A stretch of DNA of 64,000 nt from Pohlia nutans. Lineage: Eukaryota > Streptophyta > Bryopsida > Bryales > Mniaceae. Location: the NCBI GenBank assembly GCA_022496805.1, contig CM040104.1, positions 3,137,650 to 3,201,649 on the forward strand, read 5' to 3'. The notes below the pieces were generated by a model. That model saw only the letters and a program-made list of their open reading frames with translations, did not search any database and had not been told where the DNA came from. Positions 42,409 through 54,602 of this stretch are shown piece after piece; the stretch's first letter is position 1, and the number at the start of each line of letters is the position of its first letter. A program made the position numbers and the translations under genes.

Positions 42409-43256
42409 GAGCATCTCCAATGTTGCTCGCCAAGAGTCTGACACATTTCAAAAGTGGATGAAAAATGCTAAGGGCCTTTCCAAAAAACTTCTTGACCTTC
42501 TATAATAACGTGTGTGAAAGATGACACTTCAAATCTAAGTTTAGTTGACTACAGAGTTAACCAAAAAAGAAGTTAAAACTCATGTCAAGTAAGGTGAGTT
42601 AAAAGTGAGTAAAAGGCAACCAAGTTAACTGGCATGGTTCCCACTAAATCCATAGATAAATAACATGTTGAACTAGTTTTGCCATTTTTGGTTGTCAGAG
42701 TAGCGTCTGCTCAATTAGAATCGTTTCTATTTGATAGTTTTCGACAAGCGACTTGTAAATTGTTTCTAGCATCTTTCACATAACCTCCCCACTTTCCGGT
42801 TTTCACAAATCCTTCTCCATTTTGGAATTATAGCAACCTCAAAGACCAAGAAAAAGTAAAGTTTTGAACTTGAGTTTTCATTTCGGTTACACTCAACGAG
42901 AGCATAGACTTCCATTCACATGAATATTGAGCCTTGAAACTCGTGTTTTGCTTTCGGTTAACTCATATATCTCACATTCTACTTGTGATTAGTCCATTGA
43001 CTATTTGATGTACACTATTGATTTCTAATGGGCCTCTGTCCGGTGGGCACTGGGTCATTGACATTACGAACAGACACTTTATTCACGCCGGCCTCGAAAG
43101 AGGACCGGATTTTCTATCTATCTATCTACCTATCTATCTACACTATTGATATTTGAAGAGCATTTAATGGGTGGAAAATTTTAAGTTGAAGGGCTCATCA
43201 AATATAGATGAGTAATTTCAACGTGTCACTTTAAGCGTGCATGGTTGGAGATGCTC
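42409..43256. mobile_element. Tourist-like MITE (TTA duplication) with a nested retroposon
   Basis: GAGCATCTCCAATG at the left, the complement of CATGGTTGGAGATGCTC at the right, TTA on both sides (42406-42408, 43257-43259). A separate insertion sits at 43023-43138. Confidence 0.75.
43023..43138 (-). mobile_element. SINE-like insertion with TATC tail and 12-bp target duplication
   Basis: TACACTATTGAT occurs at 43011-43022 and 43139-43150. The insert ends (plus strand) in (TATC)n and contains GACACTTTATTCACGCCGGC, shared with 6320-6400 and 1225-1290. A long target duplication and simple-repeat tail are typical of retroposons. Confidence 0.65.
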
Positions 43257-43508
43257 TTAGAAAAATGAATCTAAGTGAAGATTCTCTTTCGATCTAGTTT
43301 CAAAAGGGTGCTCCATTGCACTGCTCTATTATGCTATGTAATGGTGCCTAATGTTGACTTGGTTATAGTTTTTAAATTTTCATTTCCTTTTTGCTGCTTG
43401 CTTTGCTTGCGACAATGTGCAAGTTTCAACATTGACTTGGTTTTGAAGAAGAGGGAGGGCAACTCAGTGGGCGGGAAATTGCAAATAGGTTGCACTAGTA
43501 GAATTTAA

Positions 43509-44236
43509 CCCCTAAACGCCAAAGAGACCAAAAAATGGTCGATGACTGAATTCGACTGTTCAATTCCAACTGCTGCGTGGATGATTTCCATCAAATTCTT
43601 TATGTGAAGGGCTTTTGCTTGGTGATGCCACCCCTTCAAGTTAAGTTCAAATCATTCAAGCTATTTATAGATTTTACATGGGGTCCCAACTACAAAAAGA
43701 GTTGTAAAAACGGTTCACCGTGTAGTGTATTTTGAATTTTTTTGCTTGTGCTACTTAAACTAAATTTAGGCTATGAAAATGAGTTCCATTGCATTTGAGC
43801 TGAACTAGCAAAATGAATCTTGCCAAGTCTAGTTTCTACTCCACTTTGAATTTTTGGAAAAGTTTGAAAATTGAGTGTTTTATTGTAGTTACAAGTTCGG
43901 TAGGTATCACCAAGGTGTAGCAAAACTTTCTAAATTTAGATACATGGATGATTTTCATCAACTAAACTTTTCTTCATTGTAATTTACGCCTTAGGTAAAA
44001 TAATCGGAATTTTCTAGTACATTTTGTAATTGATATAGATTTTCTTTACAATCACTTCATAAAACCATAGTAATTTCAAATTATCACCAAAATTTATGAA
44101 AAATTCATGATTTGTAGTAGACATGTGACTTCATCTACTAAAAATATAAATTTGAATTCTTGTATTATTTTTAGTAGCAAAATTGAGTGTGACAGATAAA
44201 ACATGATTCCATGGTCATAGGCCCAACCTTTAGGGG
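43509..44236. mobile_element. TTAA-flanked element, CCCCTAAA termini
   Basis: TTAA (43505-43508)/CCCCTAAACGCC ... CCTTTAGGGG/TTAA (44237-44240). Size 728 bp, non-coding. Confidence 0.75.
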
Positions 44237-44414
44237 TTAAAAAGTGGCATCGCCGAGGGAGTTGCCCAGGCATATGGTGCCCAATTCCACGCATGCACAG
44301 TGATTTTGCCTGGGGATCACGCCACCTTTTCTCCTAGTGTTGCCACAAGTGGCCCACAAGTGGCCCACAAGTGTAGTGGCTGCTTAGAGCATCGCCAGGA
44401 AGACAATATTCTGA

Positions 44415-44486
44415 GCGTGCAACTCGGAGCGTCCCACGGTTTTAAAGTTTTGCCGGGCACCCCGCGGGACACTCCGAGTTGCACGC
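44415..44486. other. Strong hairpin (21-bp stem, 30-nt loop)
   Basis: 44415-44435 pairs with 44466-44486 with a single mismatch; the stem is GC-rich (GCGTGCAACTCGGAG on the left arm). It lies in a locally GC-rich block (44240-44580) upstream of the PGG gene. It could be a MITE core or a small-RNA precursor; no evidence decides. Confidence 0.6.
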
Positions 44487-44809
44487 CCAGGCAAGCGCGT
44501 TATACCGCATCGCGGATGAGAATATTCTCTTCGTTGCCACAGTCTCCCGTTAGTAGTCTGTATCGGCTGTCGGTATCGGCTGTATCGTCTGTGCATTGTC
44601 TGTGATTGTGAATTGTCTGTGATTGTGAATTGTCTGTAGGAATACTAGAGTATGTGACTTGCCTTCATAACCGTGCTTTCATTTTATTACTGCATTTCTT
44701 TGAAATTTGAGATTTGTATGCTGTGCTATGTCTTTGTGCCTTTCATTTCTGCCTTGGTATGAGAATATAATTATTCACTCGACATACTGATTTGCCCTGG
44801 CTGATGCAG

Positions 44810-45013
44810 GAAGTGGCGAAGTACATTAGCGTTTACAGCCTTGCTTCTCAAACTAAAATTGCAAATAGGTACGATTTCCATCATAGGCACCTGATAAATA
44901 ATGTTCCTCCAGAATGTCGCAAGGAAATTGCAACTCTAATGACGACCAGTGATGTGACATGCACTGGTAGCCGACTCCTTAACCTTACAACGATCATTGC
45001 TCAGTTCCTGTAA
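44810..45013 (+). CDS. Possible upstream exon(s) of the PGG gene
   Basis: After GATGCAG, an open segment reads EVAKYISVYSLASQTKIAN and on to NVPPECRKEIATLMTTSDV, ending at TAA (45011). Possible donors (GTACGA at 44871, GTAGCC at 44967) do not give an obvious phase-0 join to 45289. Listed because the reading looks protein-like; assignment to the downstream gene is a guess. Confidence 0.25.
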   Translation, partial: EVAKYISVYSLASQTKIANRYDFHHRHLINNVPPECRKEIATLMTTSDVTCTGSRLLNLTTIIAQFL

Positions 45014-45288
45014 TAAATGACGATTTCTATAGAGAGATTGCTTGAACTTCAGGAATTTTCTATCCTGTGTTTGAGAAAATTTTAGATACCTACACAACTA
45101 GTGTTGTAATCAGTGCAAATAAATTTTCAGTGTCTTTTGCAGTGGATCAACCCAGGTGCCGATTTAAGAATTTTCATTTGAAACAATTTTTAACTCATAC
45201 AAGTAGGCAAGATAATGCTAAGCAAGCAGTAAAGGAGCTTATTTGTTCGTATTGAGTATTGAACAAAGAATATTTGATAATTGTGCAG

Positions 45289-46606
45289 GTCATGGATGGA
45301 TCTTTGCACGGAATTGAATTGCACGGAATGGAAGTGGATCATGGGCAGGCTGCAACTAACAACGTAACCAACAATCTTCAGCAGAAAGCAAGTCCTTGTG
45401 CTAATTCCAAGGTAAAAGTCTATCATTTATAAATTCGTTATTTCACAATCTAATAGAATTGAGATGTTGCCATTTATGTGAATGGAAAAATATTAATACA
45501 CCAAATTTCTAGATTTATTGAAAACTTTACACACGAGCTAAGAGCAGTCAAACGTTGGTCAAGACATTTGTTAAGCCATAGTACACATGATAGGGCTCCT
45601 ATGTGCACAAGAAATCCTCAAGTTTCGTTTGCTATAGGTGAATTCCATCATTACAGAAACAGAGCCTTGAGTGGGCTGAGTAAGGTCTTCAACAGCTAGC
45701 ATTGTTCATACTAGTAGTTGATTCATGTCATTCCAGAAGGACCACAGAAGAAAAGCTTTACGGGAAATCATTTACCTGAAGAATGAATTGCAAGGATGGA
45801 AAACTAGTAAACTTCAACTTGACAAGCGGTTTTCTACTCTGTCGATTGCATTGGTGCTGGTGATTTCTATGCTATACAATGGTGCCTTTTCACCACCAGG
45901 AGCTTTTGTTGTCACCACAATTACAGTTTCAGAGACAATCAAAACCTCCAAAAGCCAACTATCTCATGAAACACCCGCTATGGTATTCTTTTACAGCAGC
46001 AGCATTGGCTTTGCGTTTGCCGTCCTGGGCGTGCTCTTTGTATTACTCTACACTCTGTTTCCAACAATGGAAGGTCAAGTAACAAAATCAATCGACACAT
46101 TCATTGCTTATGTGACGGATGCGGACGAGGTGGGAACTGCGGATGCTGACGAGGTATCAATCTCTTACCAGGACGCCATCTGCAACAACATTACGAAAAC
46201 ATTGAGCTCTTTTCCGATGAAGTACTTCCTACGACCTGAAAAGAGAACTCACAAACTCAAAAAATCTGTGCCAGTTAACCACAAGGTTTTGTTCGATGAG
46301 GTTCTTGAGTTCCACAAGAGGTGCTTACCTGGGGAACTAGAGATTTGTACGCGTTTGCAACAAGTTGTTACTTGGTTCCTCCTGATGGCACTTGTTGCAA
46401 CGATTGGTGCGTATCCTTCAGCGATTTTAGCTCCTGACTTTTCAACCAGGTTCTTAGGTCCACCAGTTCTCATGCTCTGTCTCGTCGTGGTTGGGATGAT
46501 GATTCCGGTGGGGATCCTTTGGCATAGGCTCGACTTCGATGATTCCGCAAGACGTTACCATGACAGAGCCAGTGGACCTATCAATCTTGCATTTGGTGAC
46601 GACTGA
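45289..46606 (+). CDS. PGG-domain (ankyrin/ACD6-like) membrane protein, last two exons
   Basis: Exon 45289-45411 (41 codons, between GTGCAG and a GTAAAA donor) joins in phase 0 to exon 45737-46606, which ends at TGA. The latter encodes RKALREIIYLKNELQGW, then a first membrane segment STLSIALVLVISMLYNGAF followed by SPPGAF (the PGG-like signature), a second membrane segment FFYSSSIGFAFAVLGVLF, a cytoplasmic stretch rich in Asp, and two more membrane segments (VVTWFLLMALVATIGAY and LMLCLVVVGMMIPVGILW). Four helices after a PGG motif fit the C-terminus of plant ankyrin-PGG proteins; the ankyrin repeats were not seen in the window, so the 5' part is missing or unrecognised. The role is likely in membrane signalling. 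Confidence 0.65.
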
Positions 46607-49454
46607 TATTATATAACTCGTTTTCTTCAAATCCTGTAGATTTTCAATATCGAATCCATTCTTGCATGCTACAACTAAGCTGACTTGAGGAACCAGAACA
46701 CACTCATGATTAGAGAATACATGTTACAGATCATGGCATGTGACTATCATTTCAATTGTATGCTCATTCATTGAAAACGGACGTACATGATGTTGGCCAG
46801 GCTTGAGATTTTTATGCCAACGCCATGCTAGAATCAGAACACAGAAGCAACCAAATACAAATCAAGGCATATCATGAGAGTTCTGGAGTAGACATTACAG
46901 CCTTCACAGGGAGAAATAAAGACATTCCCACATGGGATTTCATATGGGAAGTGGGACAAAATTCCCAGAATTTTAACTTTCTTGCGATGATTATAGTGTA
47001 TTTTGATCTGGGAAAGTTACAATCGTGTCCCTGTTTCCCATATGGGAATCTTGTATTTATCTCCCTGTGGCTTGCCATTTGCAGGGATCAATGGCTGTAT
47101 GTGTCATTACACTGTTGGTTCTTTGCCACAAGGCAAGCAACACAACATCATTTTCTTTAGTCATGGCTCTTGGTCCATAGTGTAAACAATCCGGCCTAAT
47201 GCTTTTGTTTAACCCCCAAAAGGACCTATTAGACATATTCGTTAAATTCATCAAATTGGCAATTTCTAGTTCAATTACCACAATTGCACTAAACTTATCT
47301 ACTTTGGCACAATCCTAGTATTTTTGTAACTGAGTTGAACAATTGGCAATGTGAATTTGTCAATCTAATGTATATATGACCTTCTATTCATAATTATGTG
47401 TTTTGATTAAAATTTAGTTGTTTACATTCAATACACTGTACTGGCTATTGTCCATACTAGGTTTCCATACCATAGGACAAGGTAGACATCAAGGAACAAT
47501 TCAATTCCGTAGTACAAATACTTACTATTCCGTACATATACTCACTATCCTGCCCACCCACATCTTGCTCCAACATGAGTCCTTCCCAAGTCCTTCCAGG
47601 TTAGAAAACAACAACCACAAAGTATTTGTCCAGTCCAGTGCTCGGGGAATATCGGCAGTTAGTTTAAAATGATCCAGTTGATTTCTAAAATTAGGTCGGT
47701 TGACTTTCAAAGCCTAAGACTAATTGCCTAGAGGAATTCACTGATTTTTTCTAAATAAATTGTATCATAAAATAGCTACAATAGCCAAGATTGATCCAAC
47801 CCTAAATTGGTTGATTCTTCTAAAGATAGATCTTTGGAATTTGGCTGCTTTTGCTTGAATATTTCCCGAGCGTGATTTGGTCTCTCTTGCGGCAGCCAAG
47901 TCCTTGCAGACTAGAAAACAACAATCACTGTGTTGTTCGATTGAGAAAGTGCTTTGTGTTGTCTCTATTTTGGGCCCTTGCTCTAATGTGGGGTTGTTCT
48001 CCAGTTTGTTATATAATGACAACTTAACTATAATGTTTCCCAAGTCCTTAGAGCATGGCCACCCATGCCCTCCCAGAGTCTCTCACACTCAAGAAGTAGA
48101 TGAAAAGTGCCAAGGGCCCTTCAAAAATACCTCTTGACTCTCAATCCTATAGTGTTAAGAAATTGCCCTTCAAATCACTATTTAGTTGACTATATCCTCA
48201 CATTCTACTTGTGATTGGTTCATTGACTATTTGATGTGCACTTTTGATATGTGAGGGGCATGCAAGGGTGGGGGAGCGTAAGTGCAAGGGCTCTTCAAAT
48301 GTAAATGAATAATTTGAGCGAGTTAGTCCTAGCGTGCATGGGTGGGAATGCTCTTATAGGTAAGAAAACAAGAGCTACTATTAATGTTGGTTGATTGAGA
48401 AAGTGCTTGTCCAGTCTCTCTTGCAAGTTCTTGCAGATTACAAAACAATGGCCATTTCGTTGTTCGATTGAGAAAGGGCTTTTCTTGTCTCTATTTTGAG
48501 TCCTTGCTCCAATTTGGGGTTGTTCTCCAGTTTGTTATTTGATGACAATAGAGTTATCCTAAAAGAGAAGTTGTGTTTGAACAAGATACCATGTGTTTTG
48601 TTTTAATATACTCTTATTTGTTCACTCTAAATAGTTCAAAGATAACAACATCGATAGTGGACTTCGAGGGCGTTACTATTGGCGATAAAATGTACTTGGT
48701 ACTATGATTGGATCCAACAGTCACAACACAACAGGTGGGAAGCAAGCTAATCAAATTTGGAGATGCCCAAATGAAGAATAAATTCCTATTGGACAATCTC
48801 ATATTCCATTGCGAACTTCTCGTGGAGCTGAGCAAGTAAGATGGAGTGTTTATTGCGGAGTTGTCAACCCTAAGTTAGTACTACTGCACTCTTCCATTGT
48901 AGATGAATTTCCCAAGTTGCTCAGGTTTTGCCAATCGATTTTGCATTAAAAGTGTGGAGAAGATGCACTCTTAATCAAGTACGTTCCTATTTGTGACCGT
49001 GACATTCTTTAAATTTGCAATTATCCGCTAAAATTATTGAATTGCACTAAATTGAATGACTTTAGCAGGTGATTTTATTTTGAAATAGCATTGAGCATTG
49101 ATTAGTTGTTGGAATGTGAACTTTGCAAAATTAACGATTGTATAACCTTCTTTACAATTGTGATCAATGAAATGTGTTGGCCACAAAGGAAAATGTGAAA
49201 ACAATTGGAAACATTATTAACTTTCTTAATGTGTGAACGTTTTATGTATTCAAAAACAGTCAAATTGGAGTAACATTGCGTTGGCAGATCAAACACAAAA
49301 CTAGCCTAATCCATTGTATCTTCGACCTCCAAGTGGTACACCATCAACAACAAGTTCTATGGTTAAAAGAGATCCCTTAGGAAACTTCATAGCAAATGGA
49401 GCATTTGGTCCGTATGCTTTTCATAGAACTGGTCGGTGATCAACAACAATCAGA
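46607..49454. other. Intergenic repeats downstream of the PGG gene
   Basis: A MITE sits at 48051-48353. A block of about 140 bp (47876-48020: 'gttcgattgagaaagtgctt', 'ggggttgttctccagtttgt') recurs in direct orientation at 48411-48550. 47206 carries a TTTAACCCCCAAAAGGACC terminus. No gene seen. Confidence 0.5.
48051..48353. mobile_element. Tourist-like MITE, GAGCATGGCC terminus, TTA duplication
   Basis: GAGCATGGCCACCCATGC at the left, complement of the right end GAGCATTCCCACCCATGC; TTA at 48048-48050 and 48354-48356. Inverse copy of 40791-41082. Confidence 0.8.
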
Positions 49455-49709
49455 AATCACCAAATGTCGGGTGAATCATCGTAACAAGCATCCATGCTAA
49501 GAACCCAAGACTCAAACTACTACTTTTAGTGCTTATTCTAACAAAGCACCTTGTCCTACACGGCTACACATAATCATATCTATTAACCTATAAATGACCG
49601 TTGGCATCCTAAAAGTTGACACATTTTAGGGAGAGGTGTCAAGAATGATTGACGCTATTGCGAAAATATGGATGATTAGAAATTCGCCGTTGCATTGTGG
49701 ACTCATATA

Positions 49710-50033
49710 CTACACTAAATGGCGTATTTAGTGTCCGGGACACTATATCTCTCAAATCCGGACACTATTTTATTTTAGGGAGATATAGTGTCCTCGTAAG
49801 AAAAAAATGAATGTAGTGTTCCAATGATATATAGCAACTTTATTATAAATACGGCATGCTACCTCATGTCACTTTCATTATTTGAAAAGAACATGGCACT
49901 CTCAATGGAAGTGGGAATGACAAGTCGCTAACTCCTATGTAGTATCAAGGGACACTATTTCTCCTCACCTTAGAACAAATTGTGGTAAGAAACATCAATT
50001 ATCTGTGGACACTAAATACGCCATTCACTGCAG
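49710..50033. mobile_element. MITE with CTACACTAAATGGCG termini
   Basis: CTACACTAAATGGCGTATTT at the left, complement of the right end CTGCAGTGAATGGCGTATTT. The left flank is TA; the right flank is TC, so the target duplication is imperfect. It is missing from copy A of the surrounding repeat. Confidence 0.7.
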
Positions 50034-51830
50034 TCCATTTGAGTCCGGAAAATTTCATGGGATTGTACTGAATGAATCAAAACATTATAGTGTTTGATTG
50101 ACAACACGTTGGACAAAGATTCCGCCTTTTGTAGGCAATCATATGGTTGGCGATTTTAAAAAAATTGGTATTTCATGATCTGATGCTAAAAATTGGCACA
50201 TATACTATCATACCCCTTGTACAAACGATTGGTTGCAAAATCACCCTTAGCATATCATTGGAATGGCCTATATGTGACATGTTGTTTATGAGACTCAAAA
50301 AATACTATAGATGGTAACCAACATAGCCGGTAACTTCAGCAGATATAATTAATTGCTATGGATTTTGAACAATGCATGTCATACAAGATTAAAAAAAATG
50401 TAAACAATGCATGTCTAGATTGTGAAAATTGTAAACATTGTGAACAATGCATGCGTGGATTGTGAAAATTGTGAACAATGCATGCAATACAAGATTGAAC
50501 AGTGCATGCCATGCATGCATATGACCTCTTAAAATAGACTTGACTAAGAGTATTACATTTCAACCCATCACAATAAAATTCATTCATAAATTGTCAATAT
50601 ATTATTTGTAATCTAATTACAAAAGAATTTTGAATTTTAAGTTTCAAATTTTATACAAAAATACTGATGATATCAATCATAGATTTAACCGTATGGATAT
50701 TATCTAAAATTCAAAATTTACAACTTTTATTCACACATCCAAAATTTAAAACTTTTATTCAAAATATTCCTCCTAGTTATATTTTATAATACATCTTTGC
50801 AGTTCTTCAAATCTGTAGCTCTAGGAGTGTGGTCTTTTAAGGGTTAACTCAGCAAACTTTGAACTGAAACCAAAGTACTAAAGAAGCAAACAATGGGGAT
50901 GCAACAAATTAAGTTGAAGGCTTATGATTTACTTGCAAAGTACCCCATGCAAGATGCAGCCACAACTTGGCATCTTCTTGTACCCAATTTTTGGAATTGT
51001 GGACTACATAACCGGCAAGGGTCAATAGGCCCAAACCGGTTCATTACAGAAAATGTGAACCCTCAAATGGGCCTCTAGAAAGTCTTGGAAGAGGACCCTC
51101 GAATTGATTTAAATTGTCTTGTCAGGTACAAATCCCCTATTTCTGCGCAGTATGGATGACATCAAAGAAATGGTCGCTTTCAAATATAATTACCTTAATA
51201 CTGCGTCAGTATTGAAACAATACTTACACAAACATCCTGAAACAGTATTGCTAATTATTATACCTACTCCTATTTTGTTGCAGTACTGCAAATTGATGCA
51301 ATGCTGTCGCATAAGGATTGCAACAGGCTTGCAACAGTACTGCGAATGTAAAAATGAAACATAACTGCAACAGTACCGACATCAGTACTGTCGCAGTATT
51401 ATACTATCAAACCATTGCGGCAACATTGCAATAGTACTGACGCATACTGAAATTCACACAAAGTGGCCACTGTTGCAGGACAGAAAAGTTGTCCTTTGCC
51501 TACCTACACTAGCCCGGCTGATTTAGGGTCGCATGTCAACTTTTTGGGGCCCATTTGAGGGCTCACATTTTCTCTAATGATAGGACATAGCCTATTGTAC
51601 ACTCATTTAATTCACATCGTTTGATTTCAGTTTACAGTTGATCTAGTAGTTCAAAAGACTAAACAACTTTGATTATGAGTTTTATCCCATGAATCAATAG
51701 TCTATCTTCTTGAAACACATCTGCTCAAAAAATGGCATAGTAGGTTATGAATTAGAAAATTCTTGAGAGTTGGGCATTATTGGATATAATGTCAAGTCGT
51801 TTAACGGTTGAACTTGTACTTTTTGGTTAA

Positions 51831-52367
51831 CCCCTAAATGTCCAACCATCCATTTTTTGGATGATTTTTGGTCCAACGCTCAAAAAATCAAGTGTTTTAG
51901 CTTTGTTGGAGTTAGTGTTTTCATTAAATGTTTAAATGAAGATATCATACACTTTTTGACGATTAGAATTGGAGGTTAGACTTCATTTGAAGATTGAACA
52001 CCGTTGAGATATATGAGATTTTTAGTGTCAAAAATAAAAAGGGCTTGCTAAGGATGTTCCAATCATGCTTCTCTTTAAATTTCATCACTTCATTTTTTAA
52101 CTACTTATAAACATAAACGTTACCTACGTTAAATATAATTTTTGATATTACATTTGCCAAAAACATGTTTATTTTGAATTTTTATCTTGTTTATATAATA
52201 AAATTTATAAATATTTCAAATATCTTCCAATCATGTTGAAATTGTTGTCATACCTCCATAATGTTGATGACTATCTATGAAAACTTATAAATCATACAAT
52301 TTAATATTTCAAGTATGCAAGTTGTAGGGCTTTGACTTTTACAAAAACATGGAATGACCTTTAGGGG
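51831..52367. mobile_element. TTAA-flanked element, CCCCTAAATG termini
   Basis: TTAA (51827-51830)/CCCCTAAATGTCC ... GACCTTTAGGGG/TTAA (52368-52371). The interior and right end are shared with 35290-35815, which lacks the left end. Confidence 0.75.
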
Positions 52368-53803
52368 TTAATCTAAAGATATATCCCAACTTGGTGTCCA
52401 AAATAATCTTTACAAAGTGAATCTACTGTAACTTAGTAGCAACTCAAATAACCCTAGAGTTCTACGTCAACTTTCTGGCCATCCACATCTTTTTTTTGAA
52501 ATTGATTTAATTTGTGCCAGAGCTACTACAAGGTTACGGGAGTCCAAAAGTCTACGTGAATTTATTCCTAAAACGTTCACTAATATCACTCCTAATATCA
52601 AGTGAGAATATATTTTAAAATGTATAATGAGGAGAAGGCATATGGATTATAACTCCCATTCTTAACTAGCCAATGAGATGATGACAAAGATGCCTTGGCA
52701 TTATGAACATAGGCCTCTAAAACTTGATGATAATTTCAAATTGTTGTACTTAATAAATAAAATAACCAAATTAGTACTTTGGTAAGCTTGGAATAATCGC
52801 AATGAAGGCATAGAACATCCTCAATTCAAAGCATATAGAAGGGCAATACCAACATAGTAGCAAAAAAACTTTGGTAGTTGTGTCCCAATGCAAACATCAT
52901 ATGAAGAGTATTATGCAAGCCACAACACATTTGGCATTTCTCACATACAGTTCTTTAGCTCTTTTCTACAACACCTCAAAATTTGGCCACTATTCCCGAA
53001 TGACTATAGCGGATCCCCAAATTATGGCAAGTGTACATCATCTTTAGCTAAAGAAGTTGGGTGCTGAGACACTGTTGAAGCATCTACAGTGCTATCATTG
53101 AAAAGGGTGGATTCTACTAATTGCTAAAGAACTTTATGCACGTATTTTTTATTATTATTTGATAAGCCCTTCAAGGCACACAATAATCAAAGTCCAAGCC
53201 ATCTTTGGAGCATAAACATTTAAGTCAATGGTGGCGCCAAAATGGAAATCATTCAAATGGACTATCACAACAAATAGTATATTTGTTGTTGTTTCTCCCA
53301 TTGGGTCTCCACTCTCATCAATTTGCACATCAAAATTGGGGGACTATTATTAGCCGTAGATGTCATATAGATACACGTTAATACTTGTATCAAGGATGAT
53401 TGAAATTTTTATCTATATAATGTTAAAACAATATTTTTTAACGCAATGATAAAAAATTGTTGACTTTATTAGATTATGAAGATAGCAAATATTTTCACCA
53501 GCTTGAACTCTCCAAAAAGACATAATGTCACATCATGGTGCCTTACTAAAAACCACTAGTGGCATTAGCTTGGTGCCAATAGTGGCATTGAACATCATGC
53601 TTTTAACACTATCCCTTGATGCCCAAAGATCACCCTTAAATTGTTATTAGTGATTGTGACTAAGTGCTAGTCCAAAACCTATAAAGTACTTAGGACCACT
53701 TTAGATTGCATAAGGAAATCAATCACCTTGAGATAACAATTAATCCTACACCTTGATTGGTTAAAAAATATATATATTTGTTTGGACTTCATTTTGTTCA
53801 ATG

Positions 53804-54602
53804 GGTAGTTGCACACTACAGTGTTCCTCTTTTTAGGTCACATTTGTAGTTTTTGGCCTTTTTCTGACCTTTCAAGCTCAATAGAAGATTATTGAATGGA
53901 AATAAACTTATAGGACTATGAAAAGCAATTAATATTCATACCTCAAAATACAAATGTGATGTTCAATTTTTAAAAATAAGTTGCTAGATTAGAGAACCTT
54001 GTGCATTTGTAATATTTTTGATGCAGTCACAATGCATTGTTTTTGACAAATGCACTTTGTTTGTAATGCAATTTTGGAATTAAACCTTCAAACTCTTTGT
54101 GCACATAGAATTTTACTTATTGTACTCCTTTCTGCAATTTTTTACTTAAAAATATTTTCTATATTGCAATTTTACTTAATATAGACATATTTTAGAATTT
54201 AGGCATTTTAAGCATGTAAAAGAGGATTTGAAGAAATTCTAAATCATTATAGTAATCTAAATAAGACATTACACATTGGCTTTGAATTGAATTTGCAAAA
54301 AGATTAGAAATCATGCACAATATTCATCGTCGAACTTTCATCATGTTCATCGTGTTTTTTGTTCAAAAGGGTACTTTCAAATATTCATATTTCTTAATGT
54401 AAAGCCTTTAGACAAATAAAGAATGTATCTTTAGATTTCATATAAATCAATCTCACCATTTGTTAAGAAAAATTAGTTCAAAATATCACCAATGAGTTTT
54501 AATATTTTTTGAAAAAGAGTGATTTTGACAAAAATGCTAAATGTGCATTGCATGCAAGTTCTTTTGGTCATCGAATAGGCACACCATACTATGCAACTAT
54601 CC
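53804..54602. mobile_element. 799-bp element with GGWTAGTTGCA termini and CAATG duplication
   Basis: Left GGTAGTTGCACAC, right complement GGATAGTTGCATAG; CAATG at 53799-53803 and 54603-54607. Copy A has the uninterrupted site (about 37308). Non-coding, AT-rich. Confidence 0.8.

Noticed and set aside
45514..45655. Extra exon between 45411 and 45737 in the PGG gene
   Set aside because: The flanking exons already join in phase 0 and the segment has no motif and a weak context.
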